A program made the position numbers and the translations under genes. This document shows, in pieces, positions 32,639-41,553 of a stretch of 64,000 nucleotides of DNA; the first letter of the stretch is position 1, and every line of letters begins with the position of its first letter. The notes beneath the pieces were generated by a model, which saw only the letters and a program-made list of their open reading frames with translations, was not told the DNA's origin and searched no databases. Source of the stretch: Mesorhizobium sp. B2-8-5 (GTDB lineage Bacteria > Pseudomonadota > Alphaproteobacteria > Rhizobiales > Rhizobiaceae); NCBI RefSeq assembly GCF_006440675.2, contig NZ_CP083951.1, positions 1,364,001 through 1,428,000 of the forward strand, written 5' to 3'.

Positions 32639-32697
32639 TTCGTCATCCAGGGTCTGCGCGCGTCGCTCCGCTCCTTGCTCCGCCCTGGAATGACGAA
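32639..32697. repeat. Palindromic element, family of 57906-57963
   Basis: Outer arms TTCGTCAT-CCAGGG and CCCTGGAATGACGAA enclose a segment with GCGTCGCTCCGCTCC. A second, diverged copy lies at 57906-57963. Confidence 0.75.
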
Positions 32698-32719
32698 GTC
32701 GCGAAAGCGTTCGGCATCG

Positions 32720-33028
32720 TTAGTGATCCTTAGGCCGCCGCGCCTCGAACTCGGCCTTCTTGGCTTCCGACGCGTCGGTCTGGTTGAGCGCCTGCCATTC
32801 GGCATAGGGCATGCCGTAGATGATCTCGCGCGCAGCGTCCTTGGAGAGCGCGACGCCCTCGGCCTCGGCGGCCTCGCGATACCAGTTGGACAGGCAGTTG
32901 CGGCAGAAGCCGGCGAGGTTCATCAAATCGATGTTCTGGACATCGCCGCGTTCGCGCAGATGCGTCACCAACCTGCGGAAGGCGGCTGCCTCGAAATCGC
33001 GTTTCTGATTGTCGTTGAGTTCGGTCAT
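32720..33028 (-). CDS. DUF1244-family protein
   Basis: A 102-residue conserved protein. The family signature is FRRLVTHLRERGDVQNIDLMNLAGFCRNCLSNWYR, with the paired Cys in CRNC, and IIYGMPYAEWQ. DUF1244 proteins are small, cytoplasmic and of unknown function. The N-terminus MTELNDNQKRDFE matches the usual start. It may be co-transcribed with the N-formylglutamate amidohydrolase upstream on the same strand (56 bases). Confidence 0.92.
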   Translation of the reverse strand: MTELNDNQKRDFEAAAFRRLVTHLRERGDVQNIDLMNLAGFCRNCLSNWYREAAEAEGVALSKDAAREIIYGMPYAEWQALNQTDASEAKKAEFEARRPKDH

Positions 33029-33083
33029 TGAGGAACTCCTGGACTGTCGGTCTCATCACGTACATGTCTGGCCCGACGGCCTT

Positions 33084-33881
33084 TCATGCGGGTCCGGTGC
33101 GCGAGCCGAACATTTTCACCTCATGTATATCGGGACGCCGGTCGATGGCGTCAACGATCGGTGCCAGGCGCTCGGCCCAGGCGACAGCGCCGGCACGGTC
33201 GGCGATCAGGTCCTGGCGGATCTCGATCAGCGCGTGGGCGTAGCCGTTGACGATGGCGTGGCGGAACATGGTGTCGCCGCGCAGCGCGCCGTCATAGGGT
33301 TCGTTGTCGCCGACGACGAGGGACTTATCCTCGGCCAGCGTGTCGATCAGCGGCCGCGCCACGCGGTCGTCGCGGTCCCACAGCACGCCGACATGCCAGG
33401 GGCGGACAAAACCCTGCATCACCGGCGTGAAGGAATGCACGGAGAAGATGAACGGCGCCTTGCCCGAGGCGTGCGCGACGGAGGCGATCATCGCGCCGAC
33501 GGCGTCGTGGTAGGGCCGGTAGAAGCGGTCGAGCCGCCGCTCGCGTTCCTCCCGGGCAATCGGATAGTTTCCCGGCACCACGGTCCCGTCATAGAGCTGG
33601 CGGATCATGGTCGGGTCGTCCTCGCCCCGGTTGGGGTCGATCAGCAGCCGCGAGAAGCCGGCAAGCACGGCAGGCACATCGAGCACCGCGGCAAGCTCGC
33701 GCGTCACCGTCTCGACGCCGATGTCATAGGCGATGTGACGATCGAATTCGGATGCCGGCAACCCGAGGCTGCCATATTCGTCGGGGAGATCGCGGCGGGC
33801 GTGATCGGCCAGAAGCACGACGCCTTTCTTGCGGTCGCCCTCGACAATGTCGAATGGCGTGAAAACTGTGGATCGGGTCAT
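33084..33881 (-). CDS. N-formylglutamate amidohydrolase family protein
   Basis: A 265-residue enzyme of the HutG/FGase family. It begins MTRSTVFTPFDIVEGDRKKG and includes the metal-site region LADHARRDLP, DRHIAYDIG, the central LLIDPNR and the SVHSFTP motif. It would hydrolyse N-formylglutamate or a related N-acyl amino acid. No histidine-degradation genes are nearby, so the substrate is uncertain. Start at 33881; the open frame upstream has no homology. Confidence 0.88.
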   Translation of the reverse strand: MTRSTVFTPFDIVEGDRKKGVVLLADHARRDLPDEYGSLGLPASEFDRHIAYDIGVETVTRELAAVLDVPAVLAGFSRLLIDPNRGEDDPTMIRQLYDGTVVPGNYPIAREERERRLDRFYRPYHDAVGAMIASVAHASGKAPFIFSVHSFTPVMQGFVRPWHVGVLWDRDDRVARPLIDTLAEDKSLVVGDNEPYDGALRGDTMFRHAIVNGYAHALIEIRQDLIADRAGAVAWAERLAPIVDAIDRRPDIHEVKMFGSRTGPA

Positions 33882-34117
33882 CGGCTGAAAAGGGGATGGC
33901 GTCTGCGATGTGCTATCGTCATTCCACGAAGAGGACGCCGGCGCAATGCCGTTGTTTGGCCAAGGTTTCTGCAAAAAATCCCCGACGGGTGGAGAATTCC
34001 CGCGACGGGCCCTTCTAAATCGATTGGAATTGAACAAAACGGCGCGTTGACATGCGACCTGAGTTTGCTGAAAAGGGGCTTCGAGAGATGCAAATGTGGT
34101 TCGCAAGGGGATCTGCG

Positions 34118-34609
34118 ATGGGTTTTGCCGGCCGGTTGCGCAAGCGCCTGGTCGTGCCGTTGCTGATCATCGGCGCGGGATTTTTCGCGATAGCCGCGAC
34201 CTCGCCGGCCCGGGCCGACTTCCGCGTTTGCAACGCAACGCAAAATCTGGTGGGCGTCGGCATCGGCTATCGCGCCAAGGCCGGCTGGATCACCGAGGGC
34301 TGGTGGCACATCGAAGGATCGACCTGCAAGACGCTGATCGAAGGTCCGCTGTCATCAAGGTTTTACTATCTTTATGCAGAAGACGCCGAACGCGGCGGGC
34401 GCTGGGACGGCCCGATCAACATGTGCGTCGCCGAAAAAGAGTTCAAGATCGCCGGCGTGAATGATTGCGTCGCCCGGGGCTTCCAGCGCGCCGGATTTCA
34501 GGAATATGACACGGGCGAGCAGGCCAGCTGGATGGTCCAGCTGACCGACGAGCCCGCAACGGGAGGCGCGCCAGCAGCGGCCCCCGCTCCGGGAACAAAC
34601 AGTCAATGA
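34118..34609 (+). CDS. DUF1036-family secreted protein
   Basis: A 163-residue protein. The ATG at 34118 follows AAGGGG by seven bases and starts a signal peptide (RKRLVVPLLIIGAGFFAIAATSPARA). Starts at 34052 or 34088 are possible but would lengthen the pre-hydrophobic part. The DUF1036 domain follows: DFRVCNATQNLVGVGIGYRA, then WITEGWWHIEGSTCKTLIEGPL, with several Cys likely paired in the periplasm. The tail is Ala/Pro-rich. It overlaps the start of pyk by four bases (34606-34609), so the two are translationally coupled. Confidence 0.85.
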   Translation: MGFAGRLRKRLVVPLLIIGAGFFAIAATSPARADFRVCNATQNLVGVGIGYRAKAGWITEGWWHIEGSTCKTLIEGPLSSRFYYLYAEDAERGGRWDGPINMCVAEKEFKIAGVNDCVARGFQRAGFQEYDTGEQASWMVQLTDEPATGGAPAAAPAPGTNSQ

Positions 34610-36033
34610 GACGTAACCGCAAGGTCAAGATCCTCGCCACCATCGGTCCGGCTTCCTCATCCGAGGAGATGCTGAAGAAGCTTTTCGAAGCGGGCGCCGA
34701 TGTCTTCCGCATCAATATGAGCCATACCGACCACGAACTGATGCGCACGCTGGTCGGCCGCATCCGCGCCGTCGAGGAGGCCGTCGGCCGGCCGATCGGC
34801 ATCCTCGCCGACCTGCAGGGCCCGAAGCTCAGGGTCGGCAAGTTCGCCAACCTCAAGGAAGCGCTGACTCCAGGGCAGACATTCACGCTCGACGACAATC
34901 CCGAACCCGGCACGTCGAAGCGAGTCTATCTGCCGCATCCCGAAATTCTGAGCTCGGTCGAGACCGGTCACCGACTTTTGATCGACGACGGCAAGCTGGA
35001 GCTGAAGGCGGTCAAGAGCGACGGCAAGTCGATCACCTGCACGGTCGTCGCCGGCTCGGGCATTTCCGACAAGAAGGGTGTCAGCCTGCCCGACACCGAC
35101 CTGCCGGTCGGCGCGCTGACCGAGAAGGACCGCGCCGATCTCGATGCGGTGCTCGCCACCGGCGTCGACTGGGTGGCGCTGTCCTTCGTGCAGCGGCCGG
35201 AGGATTTGGCGGAGGCCCGCAAGATCGCGCGCGGCCGCGCGCTGATCATGGCCAAGATCGAGAAGCCGCAGGCCGTGGCGCGGCTCCCCGAAATCATCGA
35301 GCTCTCCGACGCGCTGATGGTTGCCCGCGGCGATCTCGGCGTCGAGATGCCGATCGAAGCGGTGCCCGGCATCCAGAAGCAGATCACGCGCGCGGCGCGC
35401 CGCGCCGGCAAGCCGGTGGTGATCGCCACGCAGATGCTGGAATCGATGATCACCGCGCCTGTGCCGACCCGCGCCGAGGTCTCCGACGTGTCGATCGCCG
35501 TCTTCGAAGGCGCGGACGCGATCATGCTTTCGGCCGAATCCGCGGCCGGCGCCTATCCGGTCGAAGCGGTCGCCATGATGAACCGCATCGCCACCAAGGT
35601 CGAAGCCGACCCGACTTACGCCGGCATCATCAACGCGCAGCGCTCGGAGCCCGAGGCCACCGGGGCCGACGCCATTTCGCTGGCCGCGCGCGAGATCGCC
35701 GAGACGCTGAAACTGTCGGCGATCATCTCCTACACCGCATCGGGCACCACTGGGCTCCGCGCCGCGCGCGAACGCCCGCAGGTGCCGATCGTGGCGCTGT
35801 CGCCGATCCTCAATACGGCGCGTCGCCTGTCGCTGCTGTGGGGCACGCATTGCGTCGTCTCGCCAGATGCCACCGACCTCGACGACATGGTCGACAGGGC
35901 CTGCCGGATCGCGCTGGAAGAAGGCTTCGGCAAGCCGGGCGACCGGGTGATCATCACGGCCGGCGTGCCGCTCAGGACGCCCGGTTCGACCAATATGCTG
36001 CGGATAGCGTATCTGGGATCGGACGCGCATTAA
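34606..36033 (+). CDS. pyk: Pyruvate kinase
   Basis: A 475-residue enzyme of glycolysis converting phosphoenolpyruvate and ADP to pyruvate and ATP. It has ATIGPASSSEEMLKKLFEAGADVFRINMSH at the start, the B-domain between about residues 70 and 165, the catalytic Lys in MAKIEKPQA, and metal-binding Glu/Asp in VARGDLGVEMP. The C-terminal effector domain is complete (GDRVIITAGVPLRTPGSTNML). Normal length. It overlaps the DUF1036 gene by four bases, an arrangement I recall from other rhizobia. Confidence 0.96.
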   Translation: MRRNRKVKILATIGPASSSEEMLKKLFEAGADVFRINMSHTDHELMRTLVGRIRAVEEAVGRPIGILADLQGPKLRVGKFANLKEALTPGQTFTLDDNPEPGTSKRVYLPHPEILSSVETGHRLLIDDGKLELKAVKSDGKSITCTVVAGSGISDKKGVSLPDTDLPVGALTEKDRADLDAVLATGVDWVALSFVQRPEDLAEARKIARGRALIMAKIEKPQAVARLPEIIELSDALMVARGDLGVEMPIEAVPGIQKQITRAARRAGKPVVIATQMLESMITAPVPTRAEVSDVSIAVFEGADAIMLSAESAAGAYPVEAVAMMNRIATKVEADPTYAGIINAQRSEPEATGADAISLAAREIAETLKLSAIISYTASGTTGLRAARERPQVPIVALSPILNTARRLSLLWGTHCVVSPDATDLDDMVDRACRIALEEGFGKPGDRVIITAGVPLRTPGSTNMLRIAYLGSDAH

Positions 36034-36215
36034 ATATGCCGATATTCAGGTGAGGCCGGCCTGCAAGTAGCGGCTACCTGCGCTTCCGGTGCTCACGTAC
36101 TTAAAGTGCGCTCCGCTCCAGTTCTCGGAAGCCACTACTTTCGACTCGGCCTGACGTGAATCTCGACACACCTAACCGTCTCCGCCGTGGCATTCAGGAG
36201 CTAATTTCCCAAAAA

Positions 36216-37277
36216 TCAGGTCGGCGCGAGCTCGGCGTCGGGCACTTTGATGTCGGGGCATTTGCCGTCGTTATAGGCATCGCCGGCGAGCCGGCCTTCC
36301 ACGGTCCTGGCCATCGCTTGTAGATCGACATCCTTGCCTGCGACTTTCCGGATCGCGCCGACCACGAGGTCGGACGCGATCCAGTCCGGCTTGTGGCCGA
36401 GATTGTGGACCCAGACCAGCTCGGCGCCGGGAATGTCGCGCTCCAGGCCGATGGAGTGGATCGTCGCGTAGACCACCTTGTCGCGATCGCCCGATATCAC
36501 GACCGTCGGCGCCTTGATCTCGCGATAGTGCGGCGAGGCGGAGCGTGCATAGTCGTAGAGCTGGACGACATCGCGGGCGTTGGCGCGGAAGGCGGACGGC
36601 CGCAGCACCAGCGGGATCGAGGTGTTGTCGATATAGAAGTCCGGCAGTTTGTTGGGCGAGAAGACGCAAGCCGTCGCATTGCCGATCCGCAGCATACCGG
36701 CCGGATAAGCGAGCGTTTCGGAAAACAACCAGCCAATCGCCGGCATGGCGGCGAGCTTGTAGTACCAGGCCGTCGCGCCGCCCGGCCAGGGATGCGTGGC
36801 GGGAGCCAGGAAGACGAGGCCGAGCGTTTTGTGCGGATGCTGGCGGGCGAAGGCCGTGGTGATCGCGCCGCCGAAGGAATGGGCGACGATGACCGCTTTT
36901 GCGATGCCGAGGCGGTCCAGCAGCGCGGCGATGGTGTCCGCCTGCGCGACAAGCGTTTCATTATCGCCACGCTCCGACCAGCCGAAGCCCGGCCGGTCGA
37001 GAAACAGCATTTCAGCACGGCCCTCGAGCAGGGGCTTCAGCGGCAGCATCTGGTCTTTCAGATTGGCGCTGGCGCCATGGATGAAGACGACCGGCGGCAG
37101 ATTGGCGCCGGCCGGCGCCGGGAAATGGACGTAGTGGATGCGCGCGCCATTGATCTCGGCGAACCCGCCAACGGGTGGATTGCGGCGCTCGATCGACCAG
37201 ACGCCGGCGCGGGTGATACCGGCGAGGGCAAGGAAAAGCGCGACGAGGAAGAGGAGGGCGGCGCAGATGAGGTTCAT
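36216..37277 (-). CDS. Membrane-anchored alpha/beta hydrolase
   Basis: A 353-residue protein. One N-terminal hydrophobic helix ([19 protein letters not shown]) likely anchors it to the inner membrane. The hydrolase fold shows [14 protein letters not shown], the nucleophile Ser134 in [11 protein letters not shown], an acid in [11 protein letters not shown] and the His in [13 protein letters not shown]. Substrate unknown. The 182-base gap between pyk and this gene (36034-36215) contains an imperfect inverted repeat but no gene. Confidence 0.88.
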
Positions 37278-37295
37278 GCGGGGAGATACGGAAGG

Positions 37296-37437
<142 letters not shown>

Positions 37438-37440
<3 letters not shown>

Positions 37441-38058
37441 AATCCCCTCGCCGGCCAGCTCTTCCGAGAGCGTCGAGACCTGGTTCTGGGCGCTGCGCAT
37501 CATGGGGTAGATGGTGAGCACCCTCTGCCAGGCTTCCAGCGCCGATTGCTTGTGGCCGGTTTCGGCCATGATCTGCGCCAGCCCTGAGAGCGCGCCGAAA
37601 TGGCGCGGCTCGAGCTGCAAGGTGCGGTCGATGTCGGCCATCGACTTCCCGTAATTCTTCATCATGAAATGAACGGTGGCGCGCCGGTTCCAGCCTTCGG
37701 CATAATCAGGCTGCAGGGTCACCACCTGGTCGAGGAAGTCGAGCGCGACGTCGAACTTCTGGTCTTCCGTCGCCTTTTGCGCCCACCGCATCATCAGGTC
37801 TATCGAGGCGCTGCCGGACTGGTTCCACTCGTTCCAGATACGGCCGGCGATGCGCTCGGCCGCCTTTTCGTTGCGCTCTCGCTTCAGCTCGGTGAAGAGC
37901 TGGTCGAGGCGACCCTGCTTGGTCGGAGCGGCCGGCGGTGGCGTGGCCGCGGGTGGCGCGGCATCTGGAGGCAGCGCGCCTGGCACCGTTTCTGCCCCTG
38001 CAGACAAAACTGTGCCGGACAGCAAAAGGGCGGCGAGAAATGCAAAACGAATCCGCAT
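37438..38058 (-). CDS. Secreted tetratricopeptide-repeat protein
   Basis: A 206-residue protein with a signal peptide ([19 protein letters not shown]), a Pro/Ala-rich linker ([19 protein letters not shown]) and three or so TPR units. The clearest is [56 protein letters not shown]. It is probably periplasmic and involved in protein-protein contacts; the partner is unknown. Its stop lies inside the heptamer array. Confidence 0.88.
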
Positions 38059-38172
38059 CGCCGGAATCTAATCCCGGGCGGCGGATCGTCAAAGTGATTT
38101 TAGCGTGAGAGGGCCGGCGAACCGGCACTCGACATCAGCGGCGCGGCGTGGTCGCGCCGCGCGTAGCAAGTC

Positions 38173-38298
38173 TCAGCCCTGGCGCGCCTTGTAGCGCGGA
38201 GCGGTCTTGTTGATGATGTAGATGCGTCCCTTGCGGCGAACCAGCTGGTTGTCGCGGTGACGCGCCTTGAGCGCCTTGAGCGAATTCTTGATCTTCAT
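38173..38298 (-). CDS. rpmJ: 50S ribosomal protein L36, Cys-free type
   Basis: A 41-residue protein starting [20 protein letters not shown] and ending [13 protein letters not shown]. It lacks the four zinc-binding Cys/His of classical L36, as is normal for the alphaproteobacterial (YkgO-like) form. The ATG at 38298 begins the conserved sequence. It stands alone rather than in the ribosomal operon. A GC-rich stem at 38341-38369 lies in the leader. Confidence 0.95.
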   Translation of the reverse strand: MKIKNSLKALKARHRDNQLVRRKGRIYIINKTAPRYKARQG

Positions 38299-38340
38299 GG
38301 TCTTGCCTGTTCGGTCAGGGCCCGTCCCGGGCCGAATTTT

Positions 38341-38369
38341 AAAGGCGCGCCCACAAAAAGCGCGCCTTT
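38341..38369 (-). promoter_or_regulatory. Stem-loop in the rpmJ leader
   Basis: AAAGGCGCGC/GCGCGCCTTT are perfect ten-base arms around a nine-base loop, 43 bases upstream of rpmJ. On the minus strand it is followed by an A/T-rich stretch, so it might act as an attenuator or ribosomal-protein binding site, or end an upstream transcript. Confidence 0.5.
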
Positions 38370-38557
38370 GAACTTGCGGTGGCTCATAAACGAGGAGTGT
38401 TGTCCGTGTCAACCACGTGACGATGTCCGAATGCCACAAGTGGCGCGGCATATCAAATATTCGCCATCCGGCGAAGCGCCATTGCGCGACTCAAGGCCGA
38501 CTGGAATGGTGGGGCGACTGGAATGGTGATCCAGGCCCAAGCGACCGGAGATTCCAC

Positions 38558-38983
38558 ATGCGCCGCCTGCTTTTGCCTGCCTGTCTGGTCCTGCTTGCGA
38601 CCGCCCCGGCCGCCTTTGCCGAGGATTGCGACCGCAACGACGACAGCCAGTCGATGCTGAACATTTGCGCCGATGCCGACTATCAGGCCGCCGATGCCAA
38701 GCTCAACGCCACGTATAAGGGTCTTGTCGGCGACAATGACCAGAAGGCCAACAAATTGCTGCAGACCGCACAACGCGCCTGGATCGCCTTTCGCGACGCC
38801 GAATGCGCCTATTCGACCGCCGACAGCGAGGGCGGCTCGATCCAGCCGATGGAGGTTTCGGAGTGCCTGACGGAGCTGACCAACCGGCGCATAAAGCAGC
38901 TCACGTCCGACGCCAACTGCAAGCTGAGCGATCCGAGCTGCGCCGGCTCGGATGGGAGCGACGGCAACCAGGACATGCAATAG
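38558..38983 (+). CDS. LprI/DUF1311-family secreted protein
   Basis: A 141-residue protein. Signal peptide MRRLLLPACLVLLATAPAAFA, then the lysozyme-inhibitor-LprI-like domain: CDRNDDSQSMLNICADADYQAADAKLN, RAWIAFRDAECAYS and EVSECLTELTNRRIKQL. Six Cys in the mature part suggest three disulfides. The likely location is periplasmic; binding to lysozyme is known for some family members only. The tail (GSDGSDGNQDMQ) is low complexity. Confidence 0.88.
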   Translation: MRRLLLPACLVLLATAPAAFAEDCDRNDDSQSMLNICADADYQAADAKLNATYKGLVGDNDQKANKLLQTAQRAWIAFRDAECAYSTADSEGGSIQPMEVSECLTELTNRRIKQLTSDANCKLSDPSCAGSDGSDGNQDMQ

Positions 38984-38992
38984 GGCGCGAGC

Positions 38993-40069
38993 TTAGCCCG
39001 GGCGTCGAATCCGCGTGAAATGGCCCATCTTGCGGCCGGGGCGTGACTCGGCCTTGCCATAAAGATGCAGCATGAGGTCGGGCTCGGCGAGCAGCGCCGG
39101 CACCTTCAGCATATCGTCGCCGATCAGGTTTTCCATCACGCAGTCGAAATGCCGGGCGGGCGAGCCAAGCGGCAGGCCGGCGACGGCGCGAATATGCTGC
39201 TCGAACTGCGAGATGATGCAGGCGGCCTCCGTCCAGTGACCGGAATTGTGCACGCGCGGCGCCAGCTCGTTGGCCAGAAGCGAGCCGTCGGCAAGCACGA
39301 AGAACTCGACGCCGATGACGCCGACATAGTCGAGCGCGGACAGGATTTTCGCGACTGCGTCCTTGGCGGCGGCGGCCGTTTGCGGGCGGATGGCGGCCGG
39401 CAAGGTCGAGCTGCGCAATATGCCTTCGCGGTGGACGTTTTCGGCCGGATCGAAGGCGGCGATGGTTCCGTCGAGGCCTCGCGCGGCGATCACCGAAATC
39501 TCGCGCTCGAAAGCCACGAGCGATTCCAGGATCAGCGGCACATTGCCCATCGCCTCGCAGACCCCGGCAAAGCCGGCCGTTTCCATGTTGCGGAAGACGC
39601 GCTGGCCCTTGCCGTCATAGCCCATGCGGCGGGTCTTGAGCACGCCGCTGCCGTTGAATGTCTTGAGGGCCTCGGTCAGTTGGTCGTCATTGTCGACCGG
39701 GCGGAATGCCGCCGTCGGAATGCCGATGCCGTTGAGGAAGCTCTTCTCGGTGACGCGATCCTGCGCGACTTCGAGCGCGCGTGCCGGCGGATGGACCGGG
39801 ACCTTTGCCGCCAGCGTTTCGGCGGCGGCGACCGGGACGTTCTCGAATTCATAGGTGACGACGGCGCTGGTGGCGGCCAGTTCGGCGAGCGCTGCCGGAT
39901 CGTCATAGGCGGCGACGATCTGCCGGTTGGCGACCTGCGCGGCCGGGCAGTCAGGCTGGGGTTCCAACACGACGATATGGTAGCCGAGGCGCGCCGCGGC
40001 CATCGCCAGCATGCGGCCGAGCTGGCCGCCGCCGATGATGCCGATGGCCGATCCAGGAGCCAGGCTCAC
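38993..40069 (-). CDS. purK: 5-(carboxyamino)imidazole ribonucleotide synthase
   Basis: A 358-residue ATP-grasp enzyme. It begins [24 protein letters not shown] and contains [28 protein letters not shown] and the ATP-grasp/metal region [32 protein letters not shown]. It carboxylates AIR using ATP and bicarbonate in purine synthesis. The start overlaps the purE stop by four bases, so they form an operon. Full length. Confidence 0.95.
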   Translation of the reverse strand: MSLAPGSAIGIIGGGQLGRMLAMAAARLGYHIVVLEPQPDCPAAQVANRQIVAAYDDPAALAELAATSAVVTYEFENVPVAAAETLAAKVPVHPPARALEVAQDRVTEKSFLNGIGIPTAAFRPVDNDDQLTEALKTFNGSGVLKTRRMGYDGKGQRVFRNMETAGFAGVCEAMGNVPLILESLVAFEREISVIAARGLDGTIAAFDPAENVHREGILRSSTLPAAIRPQTAAAAKDAVAKILSALDYVGVIGVEFFVLADGSLLANELAPRVHNSGHWTEAACIISQFEQHIRAVAGLPLGSPARHFDCVMENLIGDDMLKVPALLAEPDLMLHLYGKAESRPGRKMGHFTRIRRPG

Positions 40070-40563
40070 GGCGCGTCCGTCGGCTCGGCGGCGACCTTGG
40101 CGGTCTGCGCCGAGCGCCAGGCGTCGAGCCGGGCGGCGAGCTTGTCGTCGCTGAGCGCCAGCACGGCGGCCGCGAGAAGTGCCGCATTGGCGGCGCCCGC
40201 CTTGCCAATCGCCAGTGTGCCGACCGGGATGCCGGCCGGCATCTGCACGATGGAAAGCAGCGAGTCCTGGCCCGAAAGCGCCTTGGACTCGACCGGAACG
40301 CCGAAGACCGGCAGCGGCGTCATCGCCGCCGTCATGCCCGGCAGATGCGCCGCTCCGCCGGCGCCGGCGATGATCACCTTGTAGCCGGCGGCCTTGGCAC
40401 CCTTGGCGAACTCATAGAGACGGTCCGGGGTGCGGTGCGCCGAGACGATCAGCCGCTTGTGCGGGATGCCCAGCGCCTCCAGCGTCTCCGCGGCCTGGCG
40501 CATCGTCGCCCAGTCGGACTGGCTGCCCATGATGATGGCGACGTCGGCACGCTGATCGGTCAA
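40066..40563 (-). CDS. purE: 5-(carboxyamino)imidazole ribonucleotide mutase
   Basis: A class I PurE of about 165 residues. It has [14 protein letters not shown] near the start, the active-site VSAHRTPDR, and [28 protein letters not shown]. It rearranges N5-CAIR to CAIR, the step after PurK. The start is not ATG: a TTG at 40563 with GGAG seven bases before it is favoured; another TTG at 40584 would add seven residues. The gene leads into purK with a four-base overlap. Confidence 0.93.
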   Translation of the reverse strand: MTDQRADVAIIMGSQSDWATMRQAAETLEALGIPHKRLIVSAHRTPDRLYEFAKGAKAAGYKVIIAGAGGAAHLPGMTAAMTPLPVFGVPVESKALSGQDSLLSIVQMPAGIPVGTLAIGKAGAANAALLAAAVLALSDDKLAARLDAWRSAQTAKVAAEPTDAP

Positions 40564-40691
40564 GGTGTGGCTCCGCGGCGGCAAAGGCGCGCCTTAGCGG
40601 AATTCGCCGACAGCCGCAAGGATGTGGTGAATACGCTCTCTCGCTGCCCGCACGTTCCGCGGCCTCCTGGGCGCGCGCCCAGCATTCGTCC

Positions 40692-40895
40692 CTAAGCGAT
40701 GATGTCGGGAATGATGCGGTCTTCCAGCGCCGACAGCCGGTCTTTCAACATCAGCTTCTTCTTCTTCATGCGCTGGATCTGAAGCGGGTCGCAGCCCGTG
40801 GCGATCATCGCGTTGATGGCGGCGTCGAAATCGGCGTGTTCTTGTTTGAGCCGGGAATATTCGAGGCGTATTTCAGCCTGTTCCTGTTCGGACAT
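40692..40895 (-). CDS. YdcH/DUF465 small helical protein
   Basis: A 67-residue protein: MSEQEQAEIRLEYSRLKQEH, then DFDAAINAMIATGCDPLQIQRMKKKKLMLKDRLSALEDRIIPDI. It has the family pattern of two helices with the Lys cluster RMKKKKL. Function unknown; such proteins are small, cytoplasmic and abundant. A second YdcH gene lies divergently at 41135. Confidence 0.9.
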   Translation of the reverse strand: MSEQEQAEIRLEYSRLKQEHADFDAAINAMIATGCDPLQIQRMKKKKLMLKDRLSALEDRIIPDIIA

Positions 40896-41134
40896 TATCT
40901 ACCGTCTGCGTGTGCATCGCCCAATCGGGCTGTTTGGGCGGGGCCGTGACTTGCGGGTTTGTGACCGGCGCGCAGCCCTTATCACATTTCACTTTGTCGT
41001 GGAATGCTACCACGTGGCATTCGACATCGAGATCGGTTGGTGGCAAACTGTCATGGTGCCGTCACAGTCGCAACCTGCGGTGGAGGCGCCCGCGACGGCT
41101 GCAATCGAGGAAACCATGAAAGGGAGAACCAATC

Positions 41135-41314
41135 ATGTCTCTTGCATCCCATCTTGATGAGTTGCAGCGGAAACACGGTGACATCGAGCGCGAGCTCACC
41201 GATGCGATGAACCATCCTTCGGTGGACGACCTCGAAATCGTGAATCTCAAGCGACGCAAGCTGGCAATCAAGGACGAGATTGAAAAGCTGAAGGGGGGCC
41301 CGACGACACACTGA
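41135..41314 (+). CDS. YdcH/DUF465 small helical protein, second copy
   Basis: A 59-residue protein: MSLASHLDELQRKHGDIERE, then ELTDAMNHPSVDDLEIVNLKRRKLAIKDEIEKLKGG. The Leu-Lys-Arg-Arg-Lys-Leu core and helix-turn-helix hairpin match DUF465. AAAGGGAG precedes the ATG at good distance. It is divergent from the copy at 40692-40895, with about 240 bases between. A terminator follows at 41352. Confidence 0.88.
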   Translation: MSLASHLDELQRKHGDIERELTDAMNHPSVDDLEIVNLKRRKLAIKDEIEKLKGGPTTH

Positions 41315-41351
41315 ACATGCCCTAGGCAACATCACCGCACTCGTTGCGGTG

Positions 41352-41395
41352 CCAACCTACCGGTGGCAAGATATGCCGCCGGCTTGTTGGTTTTT
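41352..41395 (+). terminator. Terminator after the second YdcH gene
   Basis: CCAAC-cta-CCGGTGGC pairs imperfectly with GCCGCCGG-ct-tGTTGG and is followed by TTTTT. A smaller hairpin CACCGCA/TGCGGTG precedes it at 41333-41351. Confidence 0.7.
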
Positions 41396-41553
41396 ACTCA
41401 ATCACCAGACCATTTTAGTGTAGATCTTGCAGCCCGAGGATTTTTACATGAGCCCTGCGGCCGTTGATCGCGGTCACCGATTTGCAGGCCTTGCCTGCCG
41501 CTTGCCATTGACAAGCCATCTTTGCTCCGCCACCTCATGCCCGGAACTCCCAG

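Noticed and set aside
34052..34117. Longer N-terminus for the DUF1036 protein
   Set aside because: The start at 34118 has a better ribosome site and leads straight into a signal peptide; the longer form puts over 20 polar residues before it.
40635..40660. EcfG-type promoter for purE
   Set aside because: GGAAC is present but the spacing is 18 and the -10 is not CGTT, so the match is too weak.
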